A stretch of 64,000 bases of DNA from Ruminiclostridium cellulolyticum H10 (GCF_000022065.1 NC_011898.1:1510001-1574000); one strand, 5' to 3'. Positions 28,857 to 38,858 are shown, numbered from the stretch's first letter. A program made the numbers and translations. Notes: a model not told the origin generated them from the sequence alone.

Positions 28857-30515
28857 ATGATAACAAAAACAAGATCTCAAATCCCAAAGGTTTTATTAAT
28901 AACAATGCTGGTCTCGGTTTTTTCTTTAATTCTACTATTTCCAAAACATGCATTTGCTTCAACCCCGGATTGGAAGAGTGTACTTAAAAATTCAGACTCA
29001 TGGTTTGGCAGTTCAGAGGGAATTGCACTAGCAGACAGTATAGTCAAGTACCAGCTTGCAGACGGAGGCTGGAGAAAGGACATGACAACAAGTACCAGCG
29101 GGTCATGGGGCAAATCTACCATAGATAATGATACAACTACTTCTCAAATAAAAGTTCTGGCGAAAACATACAATCAAACAAAAAACACTAAATATCTCAC
29201 TTCGTGTCAAAAGGGCATTGACCTTTTACTGAACGGACAGTACTCAAATGGCGGCTGGCCACAGGTATTCAATGATGCCGGAACGTATCATGCACACATT
29301 ACCTACAATGACAATGCCATGATTCATGTCATGAACTTATTGACCGATGTTTCAAAAAAGTCAGGGGATTACACCTTTATTGATTCAACCAGAGCTTCAA
29401 AAGCAGGCGGTGCTGTTCAAAAAGGTATTCAGTGTATATTAAATACACAAATTATTGTAAATGGTATAAAAACCGCGTGGTGTCAGCAGCATGATGAATT
29501 AACTCTGAAACCTACCAGTGGAAGGGCCTATGAATTGCCCTCTATTTGCACCAGTGAGAGTGTGGGCATAGTAAACTACTTAAAAGGAATCAGCAACCCC
29601 AGCACTGAGATAACAAACGCCATCAATTCTGCCGTTAACTGGTTTGCACAGGTTAAAATACTAGGGATTAAAGTAGTTGACACTGGAGATGACAGAATAG
29701 TTGTCAGCGATTCTCAAGCACCGCCTATATGGGCCCGCTTTTATGAAATGGGTACTAATAGGGCGATGTTCGTTGACCGTGACGGCTCCATTCATTATCA
29801 AATGTCAGAAATTAGTCAGGAAAGAAGAGATGGTTATGATTGGTATGGTGATTGGCCCAAAAACCTTGTTAAAGATACCGTTATACCCACACCTATTCCC
29901 GATGGTCAATATATAAAATCTTTGATAGTAAGCGACACGGATAATGCCGCAGACTGGTCTATTCAGACCAATTTACAGGTAGGAGATACAATATATGGAG
30001 ACAGAACCTTCAAAGTTGTTCAAATTCCCCAAAGCCTTGCAGGTGCTGAATGGATAAGAACAGCATGCGATTCAAAACTATACACCTCAGATGAAGCCTC
30101 CTTTACTGCAAAATCGGATATAACTGTTTATGCGGCCCTAGACACAAGAGTTACCAGCATACCTGCCTGGTTTGGCAGCTGGACCAAAACCGACGAAACA
30201 TTAAGTACAGATAATGCCGTTACATATAATATTTATAAAAAGGATTTTACTACCGGTTCAAGCGTGGTACTTGGAACTAACGGGGCATCCTCAAGTGTAG
30301 TGAATTACACCGTGATGGTAAAGCCTAAATCCATAATTCTCAAAGGTGACGTAAATGGAGATGGGGCAGTAGATGCTTTGGATTTTGCACTTGTAAAGAG
30401 GTACTTACTGAATGGAGTAACTGATGGAATGAATTTACAGGCAGCAGATATGAATAATGATAATTCCGTAAATGCAATCGATCTGGCACTCATTAGAGGT
30501 GATATTTTGTACTGA
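28857..30515 (+). CDS. Cellulosomal PL10 pectate lyase with unnamed module and dockerin
   Basis: A secreted 552-residue pectate lyase. Signal peptide about 1-36 (ending KHAFA/STP), PL10 alpha/alpha toroid about 40-335, a module of about 140 residues (340-480) shared with the CE8 protein that follows, and a dockerin about 488-552. PL10 marks are LADGGWRKDM, NGGWPQVF, YHAHITYNDNAM and SQERRDGYDWYGDWP. It should cleave polygalacturonate by beta-elimination after CE8 has removed methyl esters. Start is the ATG at 28857, nine bases after AAGGAGG (28841-28847). Upstream in-frame GTG (28779) and ATG (28806) lack such a site and would add residues before the signal peptide. Confidence 0.92.
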   Translation: MITKTRSQIPKVLLITMLVSVFSLILLFPKHAFASTPDWKSVLKNSDSWFGSSEGIALADSIVKYQLADGGWRKDMTTSTSGSWGKSTIDNDTTTSQIKVLAKTYNQTKNTKYLTSCQKGIDLLLNGQYSNGGWPQVFNDAGTYHAHITYNDNAMIHVMNLLTDVSKKSGDYTFIDSTRASKAGGAVQKGIQCILNTQIIVNGIKTAWCQQHDELTLKPTSGRAYELPSICTSESVGIVNYLKGISNPSTEITNAINSAVNWFAQVKILGIKVVDTGDDRIVVSDSQAPPIWARFYEMGTNRAMFVDRDGSIHYQMSEISQERRDGYDWYGDWPKNLVKDTVIPTPIPDGQYIKSLIVSDTDNAADWSIQTNLQVGDTIYGDRTFKVVQIPQSLAGAEWIRTACDSKLYTSDEASFTAKSDITVYAALDTRVTSIPAWFGSWTKTDETLSTDNAVTYNIYKKDFTTGSSVVLGTNGASSSVVNYTVMVKPKSIILKGDVNGDGAVDALDFALVKRYLLNGVTDGMNLQAADMNNDNSVNAIDLALIRGDILY

Positions 30516-30542
30516 TACTGATATATAAGGGAGGGACAACCT

Positions 30543-32225
30543 ATGAAAAGGGAAAGATTTTTTCAGCTAGCTTTGATTTTTGTCTTTGTGTTTCAAACCA
30601 TAGTTGGCTCATTTTTAATGTCTAAAGTGGGAGCGGTGTCCTATGATTTGATTGTAGCAAAGGACGGAAGCGGTAATTATACTACGGTACAGGCAGCTAT
30701 AAACAGTGCACCTTCCAATAGCCAAACCAGAACAAAAATATACATTAAAAACGGAACATATAAAGAAAAAATAAATATTTCGTCGTCTAAAATAAATATT
30801 TCATTGATTGGACAAAGTAAGGCAGGCACGATTTTAACCTATAATGATGCAGCGAGTACAAAAACATCTTCGGGCGGAACATTAGGTACGACGGGAAGTG
30901 CCAGTGTTACCATTGCAGGTAATGGTTTTCAGGCGGAAAACATTACTTTTGAAAATTCATATGATGAAAAAGCTTATGGCAACAGTCAGGCTGTAGCTGT
31001 TCTTGCTAAAGCAGACAAAATGATATTTAAAGGCTGTTCATTCAAGGGTAATCAGGATACACTATATGCAAACGGAGATGCTCGCAGGCAATACTACTAT
31101 AACTGCTATATTGAGGGAGATGTGGATTTCATTTTTGGATCTGCAAATGCGGTATTTGATAGTTGTGAAATTTTTTCTCTCAACAGAAGCGGAGGGTGTA
31201 TAACGGCACCCAGCACCAAGGCAAATCAAAAGGGATATCTTATATACAAGTGCAAGCTGACAAGTAGCTCAAGTCCCAAAACTATTTATCTAGGAAGACC
31301 CTGGATTCCCAGTTCCGATACTGTTCAGACAACGCCAAAGGTATTATATAGGGAGTGTGAACTAGGCTCTCATATTACTGATACAGGTTGGACTGTCATG
31401 TCGGGCAATGATCCTGCAAATTTTGAAATGTGGGAATATAATAATACAGGCACAGGTGCGAATACATATAGAAAGCAGCTTCCGTCAGTGAAGGCAGCCG
31501 ATTACACAATAGAGAAATTTCTTTCAGGGTCTGACGGTTGGAATCCGAATATAGATAGTAATACTCCTGTACCGATTCCTGACGGGCAATACATAAAGTC
31601 ACTGGTTATAAACGATACCGTAAATGCCGTAAACTGGTCTGTTCAGTCAAATTTACAAGTCGGAGACATAATTTACGGTGATAGGACATATAAATTCACA
31701 CAGGTTCCACAAAAGCTTCTGGGTTCAGAGTGGATAAAGACAGCATGTAATTCCAAAATTTATACATCTGACTTGGCGTCTTTTACTGCAAAATCGGATG
31801 TAACTGTTTATATTGGCCTGGACACCAGAGTAACAAGTATTCCCGGCTGGCTGAGCAGCTGGACTGATACGGGTGAATCATTAGTAAGTGATAATAGTTC
31901 AGTTGCGTACAACATATACAAAAAGGATTTCATGGCATATTCTCTTGTAACACTTGGCACCAACGGTGCATCCTCAAGTACTGTCAACTACGCGGTTATT
32001 GTTAAGTCAAATACGTATGATTTCCTTTTAGGTGATGCAAATGGTGATGGGGAGGTAAACTCTCTTGATTATGCCACTCTTAAGTCATATCTACTGGGAA
32101 AGATAAGTTTATCGCAGGAAGCCATGAAGACGGTAGATTTTAATAATGATAATACAATAGATGCTATTGATTTGGCTTTGTTCAGAATAAATCTTTTAGG
32201 CGGGCCTATATATAACATGCTGTAA
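30543..32225 (+). CDS. Cellulosomal CE8 pectin methylesterase with unnamed module and dockerin
   Basis: A secreted 560-residue enzyme. Signal peptide about 1-34, CE8 right-handed beta-helix about 36-340, shared module about 345-490, dockerin about 493-560. CE8 marks are VAKDGSGNYTTVQAAI, GNQDTLYANG and DVDFIFGSANAVF with the two catalytic Asp, and YLGRPW with the Arg. It converts methylated pectin to pectate plus methanol, feeding the PL10 lyase encoded 28 bases upstream. The dockerin is slightly divergent (GDANGDGEVNSLDYATLKSY). It is the last dockerin gene of the cluster and is followed by a strong terminator. Confidence 0.93.
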   Translation: MKRERFFQLALIFVFVFQTIVGSFLMSKVGAVSYDLIVAKDGSGNYTTVQAAINSAPSNSQTRTKIYIKNGTYKEKINISSSKINISLIGQSKAGTILTYNDAASTKTSSGGTLGTTGSASVTIAGNGFQAENITFENSYDEKAYGNSQAVAVLAKADKMIFKGCSFKGNQDTLYANGDARRQYYYNCYIEGDVDFIFGSANAVFDSCEIFSLNRSGGCITAPSTKANQKGYLIYKCKLTSSSSPKTIYLGRPWIPSSDTVQTTPKVLYRECELGSHITDTGWTVMSGNDPANFEMWEYNNTGTGANTYRKQLPSVKAADYTIEKFLSGSDGWNPNIDSNTPVPIPDGQYIKSLVINDTVNAVNWSVQSNLQVGDIIYGDRTYKFTQVPQKLLGSEWIKTACNSKIYTSDLASFTAKSDVTVYIGLDTRVTSIPGWLSSWTDTGESLVSDNSSVAYNIYKKDFMAYSLVTLGTNGASSSTVNYAVIVKSNTYDFLLGDANGDGEVNSLDYATLKSYLLGKISLSQEAMKTVDFNNDNTIDAIDLALFRINLLGGPIYNML

Positions 32226-32253
32226 GAAATTTAAATTCATAAACAAGCATTAC

Positions 32254-32289
32254 AAAGAGCCGGGAAGTATAAAAACTTCCCGGCTCTTT
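32254..32289 (+). terminator. Rho-independent terminator ending the dockerin-gene cluster
   Basis: AAAGAGCCGGGAAGT (32254-32268) pairs perfectly with ACTTCCCGGCTCTTT (32275-32289) around a 6-base loop. It lies 28 bases after the CE8 stop codon. Confidence 0.88.
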
Positions 32290-32340
32290 GCATATATTTT
32301 AAAGTTCATAAGTGGTGCTAAATTCCGTTATATTCAATTA

Positions 32341-32426
32341 TTTACATCGTAGTTTTTATTTGCTATATTATAATTTATATGCCTTAAATATATTTTTTTG
32401 TGACTTTTATATGAGACTTTTATAAT
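32341..32426 (+). promoter_or_regulatory. Promoter region of the ABC exporter pair
   Basis: Two sigma-A-like promoters can be read. One is TTTACA (32341-32346), 17 bases, TATATT (32364-32369). The other is TTGTGA (32398-32403), 17 bases, TATAAT (32421-32426), the better match. Both precede the AGGGGGA ribosome binding site of the first ABC gene and follow the cluster terminator, so the exporter pair is a separate transcription unit. Confidence 0.6.
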
Positions 32427-32460
32427 ACCTATTTTATTAATTTTTGTTAGGGGGATTTAT

Positions 32461-34296
32461 TTGGAAAAGAAGCCCAAAGATGTATCGAATTTAGCCTCAA
32501 TTAAGAATAATTTTTTCGCACTGAAAATAGCATGGAGTCTTACAAAAAGCAATGTAATCCATGTACTGCTGTTAAATATCTTAGGATATTTTGAGTGGGT
32601 ATTTTTCAGCACGATTTTTATGAGGTACATAATCAACGCATTAGAAAAGAAAATGAGTTTTGAAAGTATTATGGTTTTTATACTAATATCCGGGGGAGCC
32701 TTTGCCTTAATTGGGCTATACAGAAGCTATGTAAACAATGTTACGTTTACTCTGAACAGTACCAAAATATATGAAGGACTGTATCTGAAACTGTATAAAA
32801 AGGCGAGAAACGTTGAACTTAGCTGTTTTGAGGATGCTGAATTCTATAATAAATATACCATGGCAATTGATGATGCAGCGGACAAAATAGCCATAGTTGT
32901 GAATAATGTGTGGGGCATATTAGTAGGAATAATTGCAACCGGGGTAGTATTTTTTTCAATGTATGACATAGACAAGGTGGCTGTGCTGTTTGTAATTTTC
33001 CCTATAATAGGGAACTTCGTTTTTGGTGGCTTTATGAATAAGCTTGAATTGAAAAGATACAAGGAAGGTATACCTAATGAGCGTGTTTTTCAATATGTAA
33101 ACAGGGTTATGTATCTGGCTGAATATGCCAAGGAAATGCGTTTATCCAAGGTTTACCAATTAATAAAGGAAAAATATAATGAAGCTTTAAAAAGAATTGT
33201 CAGTATAGCAGGTAAATATGCACCTAAGTTAATAGTCATGGAGGTACTGAAAGTTGTATTTACATTTTCAATAATTTTTGAAGGTGTACTACTTTATGGT
33301 GCTTACAGGGCAATGGTTGTAAAAAGCATTTCCCTTTCTGAAATGGCAGTTCTTTCAAGTACAATGGTTTCTGCCACATGGATTTTAATCGGGTTGTTTA
33401 ACAATATAGTAGAGGCTATGAAGAACGGACTGTTCGTCAATAACCTCCGTACCTTTATCGAATATAAGGAAGTGATTCCGGAAGACTGGGACGGAGATAT
33501 GCCTGAGCCTATTATTTCATCTATTGAATTTCGTAATGTCAGTTTTTCTTATAAAGACGGCAAATATGCATTGAAAAATCTGAATTTTTGCATAACGGAA
33601 AACAGTGTAGCAGCTGTTGTGGGACATAACGGAGCAGGAAAATCAACTATTATAAAGCTGTTATTCCGCCTGTATGATCCTACCTGCGGAGAAATTCTTA
33701 TAAATGGAAGAAACATAAAAGAATATAATCTTAGGGCATACCGTCAATTGTTTGCCGCAGCTTTTCAGGACTACAAGATACTTGCTCTCTCTGTAAAGGA
33801 TAATGTGCTGATGGGGCATAAAGTTGAAAATGAGGATGAGGCTGTAATTGAAGCTTTGAAGAAGGCAGGTGTCTATGAAAAGGTTGAGACTCTGCCAAAA
33901 GGAATTAATACTATTCTAACCAAGGAATTTGATGAAGACGGAGCTGTTCTTTCAGGTGGACAATATCAGAAGATAGTGGTTGCCAGAGCATTTGTTCAAA
34001 ATACTCCGATTAAAGTTTTTGACGAACCGTCATCAGCTCTGGATCCAATTGCAGAATACGAATTATATAAAAGTATAATGAAAGAAAGTAAAAACAAGAC
34101 CATGATATTTATATCCCATCGCCTTTCATCCGTAAGAAATGCAGACAGAGTATTTATGTTTGAACGTGGCGAACTTATTGAACAGGGTACTCATGAGGAG
34201 TTGATGGAATTGAACGGTTCCTATGCGGATATGTATACAAAGCAAGCAATGAACTATCTGGCAGTGGATAAAATAGAAGAGGGGGTTGCACTATGA
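32461..34296 (+). CDS. ABC exporter half-transporter, subunit 1
   Basis: A 611-residue fused membrane-ATPase protein. Several transmembrane helices lie in about residues 25-330, followed by an ATPase domain about 355-590 with Walker A GHNGAGKST (about 388-396), signature LSGGQYQKI, Walker B ending VFDEPSSALDP and the switch His in ISHRLSS. The start is TTG behind AGGGGGA; no ATG fits better. Its stop overlaps the ATG of the second half-transporter by four bases, so the two are translationally coupled and probably form a heterodimer. Both keep the catalytic Glu after Walker B. No peptide precursor, immunity or modification gene is nearby, so the substrate is unknown. Confidence 0.88.
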   Translation: MEKKPKDVSNLASIKNNFFALKIAWSLTKSNVIHVLLLNILGYFEWVFFSTIFMRYIINALEKKMSFESIMVFILISGGAFALIGLYRSYVNNVTFTLNSTKIYEGLYLKLYKKARNVELSCFEDAEFYNKYTMAIDDAADKIAIVVNNVWGILVGIIATGVVFFSMYDIDKVAVLFVIFPIIGNFVFGGFMNKLELKRYKEGIPNERVFQYVNRVMYLAEYAKEMRLSKVYQLIKEKYNEALKRIVSIAGKYAPKLIVMEVLKVVFTFSIIFEGVLLYGAYRAMVVKSISLSEMAVLSSTMVSATWILIGLFNNIVEAMKNGLFVNNLRTFIEYKEVIPEDWDGDMPEPIISSIEFRNVSFSYKDGKYALKNLNFCITENSVAAVVGHNGAGKSTIIKLLFRLYDPTCGEILINGRNIKEYNLRAYRQLFAAAFQDYKILALSVKDNVLMGHKVENEDEAVIEALKKAGVYEKVETLPKGINTILTKEFDEDGAVLSGGQYQKIVVARAFVQNTPIKVFDEPSSALDPIAEYELYKSIMKESKNKTMIFISHRLSSVRNADRVFMFERGELIEQGTHEELMELNGSYADMYTKQAMNYLAVDKIEEGVAL

Positions 34297-36107
34297 GTGA
34301 TAAGGATATGAAACAGCCCTTCAAACAGGTTTGGAACAATAATATGTTCATACTGAAGATATGTTTTTCAGCTTCACCGTTGTATGTTCTTGCATTTATT
34401 TTTGATATACTAAGAAATCAAATTCTTATTTTTCTTGAACATACCTATGGTATCGGATATGTACTGGAGTCAGTTGAATTTGGACGGCCTTTTCATAAGG
34501 TTGCGGTATTCATAATAACTCTGTTTATATTGATAAGCTTGGGAATGATCTATGGTGCCTTTGTGAACCAACTTATATCAAAAAAGGGTTTGCCTAAGAT
34601 GAAGCAGAAGCTAAAATTTATGCTTTACGAAAAGGCACAGGAGCTGGATTTGGAATGTTATGATAATCCTGAATACTATAATGAGTTTGTTCTGGCAGTC
34701 TCCGAAGCAGATAAGCAGGTGGACAGACTCATGGAATTTCTGAACAAGATTTTTACAGGGCTTACCGTTTTAATTACTACGGGAACGTATTTTCTGGTAA
34801 AAGACTGGTTTTCCATAATATTCGTCCTCATTTCCTTTATATTGTCCTTTATGCTTATGCAGGTTTTCAACAAAATAAATTTTAAAATACGTTTGAAAAA
34901 GAATCCTGAGGAACGGAAAAGAGCTTATGTTAATCGTGTTTTCTATCTGAATGATTATGCAAAGGAACTCAGGCTTAACCCGGATGTGTCCGACAAGCTC
35001 TTTGACAAGTTTAAAGAAGCAAATAAAGCTATATATAACATAGACAAAGCAAGTGCGAAAAAGAAATTTCTTATAAGCTTCGTTAGAGACTATATATCTA
35101 ATGACTTTATAAGTGACGTGCTTTACATAACTTATCTGGTATATAAGGCCACTGTTCTAAATGCAATTTCATACAGCAGTGTTGTTATTTTATTTAACTC
35201 TTTCAGCAGGCTGAAACAGAGTCTCAGGACTATAACGGAAATCTACCCTTATGCCAGTGAAACAAGCTTATATATTGATAAAATCAGAAACTTCTTAAAT
35301 TATGAGCCTAAAATTGTTAGCCGCAAAAAGCTTGCTGTGCCTGAGACACCAAAAACATTTGAACTTAATAATATATCTTTCGCGTATAAAGAGGGAGAAA
35401 AAAGAGTAATAAACAATATAAATATAACCATTAAGCCGTATGAAAAAATTGCACTTGTAGGTTACAACGGTGCTGGAAAAACAACTTTAATAAAGCTGCT
35501 TATGCGTTTATATGACTTACAGGAAGGTATGATATCTCTCAATGACATTAATATAAAGGATTACGATGTGGTTCAGTACCATGACTATGTGGGGACCGTT
35601 TTTCAGGACTATATGCTTTATGCAGCTACAGTCAAGGAAAATGTAATAATGGACAATGCAGATGGTGTCGCGGAAAAGCCTGTAATGACAGCACTGGAGC
35701 AAAGCGGCTTTGCACAAAGGCTTCAGAGCTTTAAGCATGGGCTTGATACTCCTCTTACTGCGGAATTTGAGGAGGACGGAGTGAATCTTTCAGGAGGTGA
35801 AGCACAAAAAATTGCAATATCAAGAGCCTTTTACAAAGATTCGAGTCTTATTATTCTTGATGAACCCTCTTCTGCACTTGACCCCATCGCAGAATATCAG
35901 CTGAACCAGTCAATGCTTGAGGCTGCAGCCAATAAAACCGTTGTTTTTATATCTCACAGGCTTTCAACTACAAGGCTGGCAGATAAAATATTCATGCTCG
36001 AAAACGGAAGGATTATTGAGGAGGGCAGCCATGAGGAGCTGCTCCAACTCAACGGAAAGTATGCAGAGATGTGGCGTGTACAAGCTGGACAATATATAGA
36101 GGTATAG
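34293..36107 (+). CDS. ABC exporter half-transporter, subunit 2
   Basis: A 604-residue partner of the preceding protein with the same layout: transmembrane domain about 20-320 and ATPase domain about 350-580. It shows Walker A GYNGAGKTT, signature LSGGEAQKI, Walker B ILDEPSSALDP and ISHRLSTTR. It starts at an ATG overlapping the upstream stop (ATGA), so expression is coupled. Both nucleotide-binding domains look catalytically complete, unlike heterodimeric exporters with one degenerate site. The closest general class is multidrug, lipid or peptide export. Position next to carbohydrate genes may be coincidental, since it has its own promoter region. Confidence 0.88.
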   Translation: MSDKDMKQPFKQVWNNNMFILKICFSASPLYVLAFIFDILRNQILIFLEHTYGIGYVLESVEFGRPFHKVAVFIITLFILISLGMIYGAFVNQLISKKGLPKMKQKLKFMLYEKAQELDLECYDNPEYYNEFVLAVSEADKQVDRLMEFLNKIFTGLTVLITTGTYFLVKDWFSIIFVLISFILSFMLMQVFNKINFKIRLKKNPEERKRAYVNRVFYLNDYAKELRLNPDVSDKLFDKFKEANKAIYNIDKASAKKKFLISFVRDYISNDFISDVLYITYLVYKATVLNAISYSSVVILFNSFSRLKQSLRTITEIYPYASETSLYIDKIRNFLNYEPKIVSRKKLAVPETPKTFELNNISFAYKEGEKRVINNINITIKPYEKIALVGYNGAGKTTLIKLLMRLYDLQEGMISLNDINIKDYDVVQYHDYVGTVFQDYMLYAATVKENVIMDNADGVAEKPVMTALEQSGFAQRLQSFKHGLDTPLTAEFEEDGVNLSGGEAQKIAISRAFYKDSSLIILDEPSSALDPIAEYQLNQSMLEAAANKTVVFISHRLSTTRLADKIFMLENGRIIEEGSHEELLQLNGKYAEMWRVQAGQYIEV

Positions 36108-36223
36108 TTACAAAAAAGGAGCTGTTGCAAATTTAATTTTTATATATCTTAATAGGTACGTAAGTATAAATTGTATCAATGGAAGCTTGGTTAAAGATAT
36201 TTCAGATGTTTATTGGCGAAGAC

Positions 36224-36313
36224 AGGATATTTTACCGGAAAACCTATCACGAAGTAGGTTTTAGCGAAACAATGAATCATGGACGATGAATGTGAGCGAC
36301 GGTAAAATATCCT
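36224..36313. repeat. Nested palindromic element (MITE-like or structured RNA)
   Basis: The outer arms AGGATATTTTACCG (36224-36237) and CGGTAAAATATCCT (36300-36313) are perfectly complementary over 14 bases. Inside is a second hairpin, AAAACCTA (36239-36246) with TAGGTTTT (36255-36262). Weaker complementarity continues outside the arms (GCCA against TGGC). No transposase is present. It could be a dispersed repeat, a MITE or a folded RNA. Confidence 0.6.
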
Positions 36314-36600
36314 AAGATGAGCCACTATAAACTCTTGCAAATATCTTGGAAGCAATCATTGATATTTTTATACGGAAGTACCTGTGTTAAAACAGTTAAA
36401 CTTTCTTTTTTACTTACTGCCTTTTAGACTTATGAGTTGTATAATTAATGCAATAGATGTATAATTATGGCAGTGACATTTGAATACAGTAAATATTACA
36501 TTTCATCATTTTTCAATTCATTAATAATCCAAATGCAATCATCATATAAAAATTTTAATACCATTTGTCATATTTCATTAAAAAGTAAAAATGATGCTCA

Positions 36601-36663
36601 GGGTATGAGAAAACAGCTTATGCCCCGAACATACACACCTCGAAAACTTTTAGTGATTCGGGG
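36601..36663 (+). promoter_or_regulatory. Possible leader structure with competing hairpins upstream of GH9
   Basis: GGGTATGAG (36601-36609) can pair with CTTATGCCC (36617-36625) using two G-U pairs. CCCCGAA (36623-36629) can pair perfectly with TTCGGGG (36657-36663). Both stems need the C residues at 36623-36625, so they compete. The GH9 ribosome binding site follows closely. Regulation by this fold is inference. Confidence 0.4.
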
Positions 36664-36691
36664 AATTTAATAATTTTAAGGAGGTTAAAAA

Positions 36692-38752
36692 ATGAAAAAG
36701 GTAAGTGTACTGGTTGTGCTTGCTGTTTTACTGGTGAGCATTATTCCATCTGCGGTTTCAGCTGAGGAAAACAACTTTAACTATGTTGATGCATTTGCCA
36801 AGTCAATTCTTTTCTATGAGGCAAATTGGTGTGGTCCTGATGCAGGAAACAACAGGATTAAATGGCGCGGCCCTTGCCATTGTGATGACGGAAAGGATGT
36901 AGGACTGGACTTGACGGGAGGGTTTCATGACTGCGGAGACCATGTAAAGTTCGGGTTACCGCAATGTGCTTCTGCTTCAACCCTTGCATGGGCTTACTAT
37001 GAGTTCGAGGATGTTTTTATTGACAAGGGACAGGATGGCTATATGCTTAATATTTTAAAGCATTTTTGCGATTACTTTATGAAATGCTTCCCGAACAAGA
37101 CTACGTTTTACTATCAGGTAGGCGACGGTGATGTAGATCACCAATATTGGGGGCCGCCTGAGCTTCAGACATATGACAGGCCAGCCTATTATGTTGCAAC
37201 ACCATCAAATCCCGGTTCTGATGTAGCAGGTGATGCGGCTGCTGCACTGGCACTTATGTATCTGAACTATAAGGATATAGATTCAACTTATGCAGAAAAA
37301 TGTCTTACTTATGCAAAAGACCTTTATGACTTCGGTATGACCTATAGAGGAAACAGTAAAGGTCAAAGCTATTATCTGCCTAGAACTTATCTGGATGAAC
37401 TTATGTGGGGATCAATCTGGCTTTATGTTGCTACAAATGATAATAAATATATGGATAATGTAGAAAAGCTAATGGTTGAGAAAGGGATAACCGGAGGCAA
37501 CTCCTTTAATGACAATTGGACCCAGTGCTGGGATTATGTATTAACAGGAGTGTTTACAAAGCTTGCAACACTTTCGACTAATCCTTTATACAAATCAATA
37601 GCCGATGACCATATTGATTACTGGCAGAATAGATTAAAAACTACTCCTGCAGGATTGAAATACCTTGATAGCTGGGGTGTTTGCAAATACCCTGCAGCAG
37701 AGAGTATGGTTCAGCTTGTTTATTATAAATATTTTGGTAATGAGAAGTGTCTGGACTTTGCAAAGGGACAAATAGATTACATTCTTGGAGACAATCCCAA
37801 CAATATGTCTTATGTAGTTGGTTTCGGAGATAATTATCCCAAATACCCTCATCATCGTGCCGCAAGCGGAGTTTTGGAAGGCCCGCCTGCAGATGAAAAG
37901 AAGGAATTGCCGGAAAGGCATATTCTATACGGTGCTCTTGTAGGGGGAGCAGACATGAATGATGAATATCATGACAATGTTAATGAGTATGTTTATTCAG
38001 AAACCGGATTGGACTATAATGCAGGCTTAGTAGGAGCAATGGCGGGTATGTCAAAATACTTCGGTAAAGACCAGTTGCCTGAACCTACTCCGGGTATTGA
38101 GGGTGAGCCGACCCAATACTATTCGGAAGCTAAACTATACAAATCAAATACAGAGGGTGTTACCGTTGACCTTAATTTGTATAATATTGTTACGGCACCT
38201 CCTCAATATGAAAAAGACTTATCCTGTAAGTTCTTCGTAGACTTATCAGAATTTGCTGCTGAAGGAATTAATCCATCTAAGTTTACAACTAAGGTATATT
38301 ATTCTCCGGCCGATGCACAAATATCTGGAATTCAGCCATATGATAAGGAGAAAAATATCTATTACGTAGAAATTACTTTCCCAAATAGTCAGTTGTATGC
38401 AAGAACTTATGTTCAATTCTGTATTTACAATTACGAAAGTAAACTATGGGATTCCAAAAATGACCTTTCTACCGCAGGTTTAACCGATGAATATGCGAAA
38501 ATAGAAAATATTCCAATATACAAAAATGGCGTTAAAGTTTACGGGAATGACCCTGCGGGAAGTACAACAATTTTGTATGGAGATTTAAATAACGATAAAG
38601 AAATAAATGCAATTGATTTTGCATTATTAAAAAAATACCTGCTGAATGGAGATGCAGAGGGTATAATTCTTAATAATGCCGACATTAATAAGGATGGAGC
38701 TGTAAATGCTCTGGATTTTGCAAACTTAAAACTGTACTTACTTGGTAAATAA
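36692..38752 (+). CDS. Cellulosomal GH9 endoglucanase-type enzyme with CBM3-like module and dockerin
   Basis: A secreted 686-residue enzyme. Signal peptide about 1-24 (cut near VSA/EEN), GH9 alpha/alpha barrel about 26-465, a divergent CBM3c-like module about 475-625, dockerin about 630-686. GH9 marks are [11 protein letters not shown] with the catalytic base Asp pair, PHHRAASG with the conserved His, and the acid Glu in [12 protein letters not shown]. The CBM3 next to a GH9 domain usually acts with the catalytic domain. The substrate may be beta-1,4-glucan or xyloglucan; R. cellulolyticum makes many GH9 enzymes with both habits. It has AAGGAGG before the ATG, its own long leader and its own terminator, so it seems monocistronic. 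Confidence 0.92.
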   Translation: MKKVSVLVVLAVLLVSIIPSAVSAEENNFNYVDAFAKSILFYEANWCGPDAGNNRIKWRGPCHCDDGKDVGLDLTGGFHDCGDHVKFGLPQCASASTLAWAYYEFEDVFIDKGQDGYMLNILKHFCDYFMKCFPNKTTFYYQVGDGDVDHQYWGPPELQTYDRPAYYVATPSNPGSDVAGDAAAALALMYLNYKDIDSTYAEKCLTYAKDLYDFGMTYRGNSKGQSYYLPRTYLDELMWGSIWLYVATNDNKYMDNVEKLMVEKGITGGNSFNDNWTQCWDYVLTGVFTKLATLSTNPLYKSIADDHIDYWQNRLKTTPAGLKYLDSWGVCKYPAAESMVQLVYYKYFGNEKCLDFAKGQIDYILGDNPNNMSYVVGFGDNYPKYPHHRAASGVLEGPPADEKKELPERHILYGALVGGADMNDEYHDNVNEYVYSETGLDYNAGLVGAMAGMSKYFGKDQLPEPTPGIEGEPTQYYSEAKLYKSNTEGVTVDLNLYNIVTAPPQYEKDLSCKFFVDLSEFAAEGINPSKFTTKVYYSPADAQISGIQPYDKEKNIYYVEITFPNSQLYARTYVQFCIYNYESKLWDSKNDLSTAGLTDEYAKIENIPIYKNGVKVYGNDPAGSTTILYGDLNNDKEINAIDFALLKKYLLNGDAEGIILNNADINKDGAVNALDFANLKLYLLGK

Positions 38753-38772
38753 AAACAATTGGACTAAATGCC

Positions 38773-38820
38773 AAAGAGCCGTATCTTAAGTAATTATAAA
38801 TTACTTAAGTGCGGTTCTTT
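38773..38820 (+). terminator. Rho-independent terminator after GH9
   Basis: A long stem from AAAGAGCCG at 38773 to CGGTTCTTT ending at 38820 includes the inner arms CTTAAGTAATT and AATTACTTAAG and is followed by a T-rich run. It separates GH9 from the two-component system. Confidence 0.88.
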
Positions 38821-38828
38821 TTCTTTAC

Positions 38829-38858
38829 TTGTTAAATATTTTGGGGATATGTTACTAT
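38829..38858 (+). promoter_or_regulatory. Possible promoter of the two-component system genes
   Basis: TTGTTA (38829-38834) and TACTAT (38853-38858) are 18 bases apart, downstream of the GH9 terminator. The match is moderate. Confidence 0.35.

Larger units (their letters stand above)
36108..36691. other. 584-base gene-poor gap before GH9
   Basis: This gap holds a nested palindromic element (36224-36313), an AT-rich section with TATAAT boxes at 36440-36445 and 36460-36465 lacking convincing -35 partners, and a leader-like fold at 36601-36663 just before the GH9 ribosome binding site AAGGAGG. A 67-codon reading frame at 36467-36670 has no ribosome binding site and a composition I do not trust. 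I found no clear terminator after the ABC genes. Confidence 0.6.

Noticed and set aside
36113-36130. GGAGCTGTTGCAAAT after the ABC exporter genes as a terminator arm
   Set aside because: I could find no complementary arm downstream within the gap.
36467-36670. 67-codon forward reading frame before GH9
   Set aside because: No ribosome binding site, low-complexity composition, and it covers the leader hairpins of the GH9 gene.
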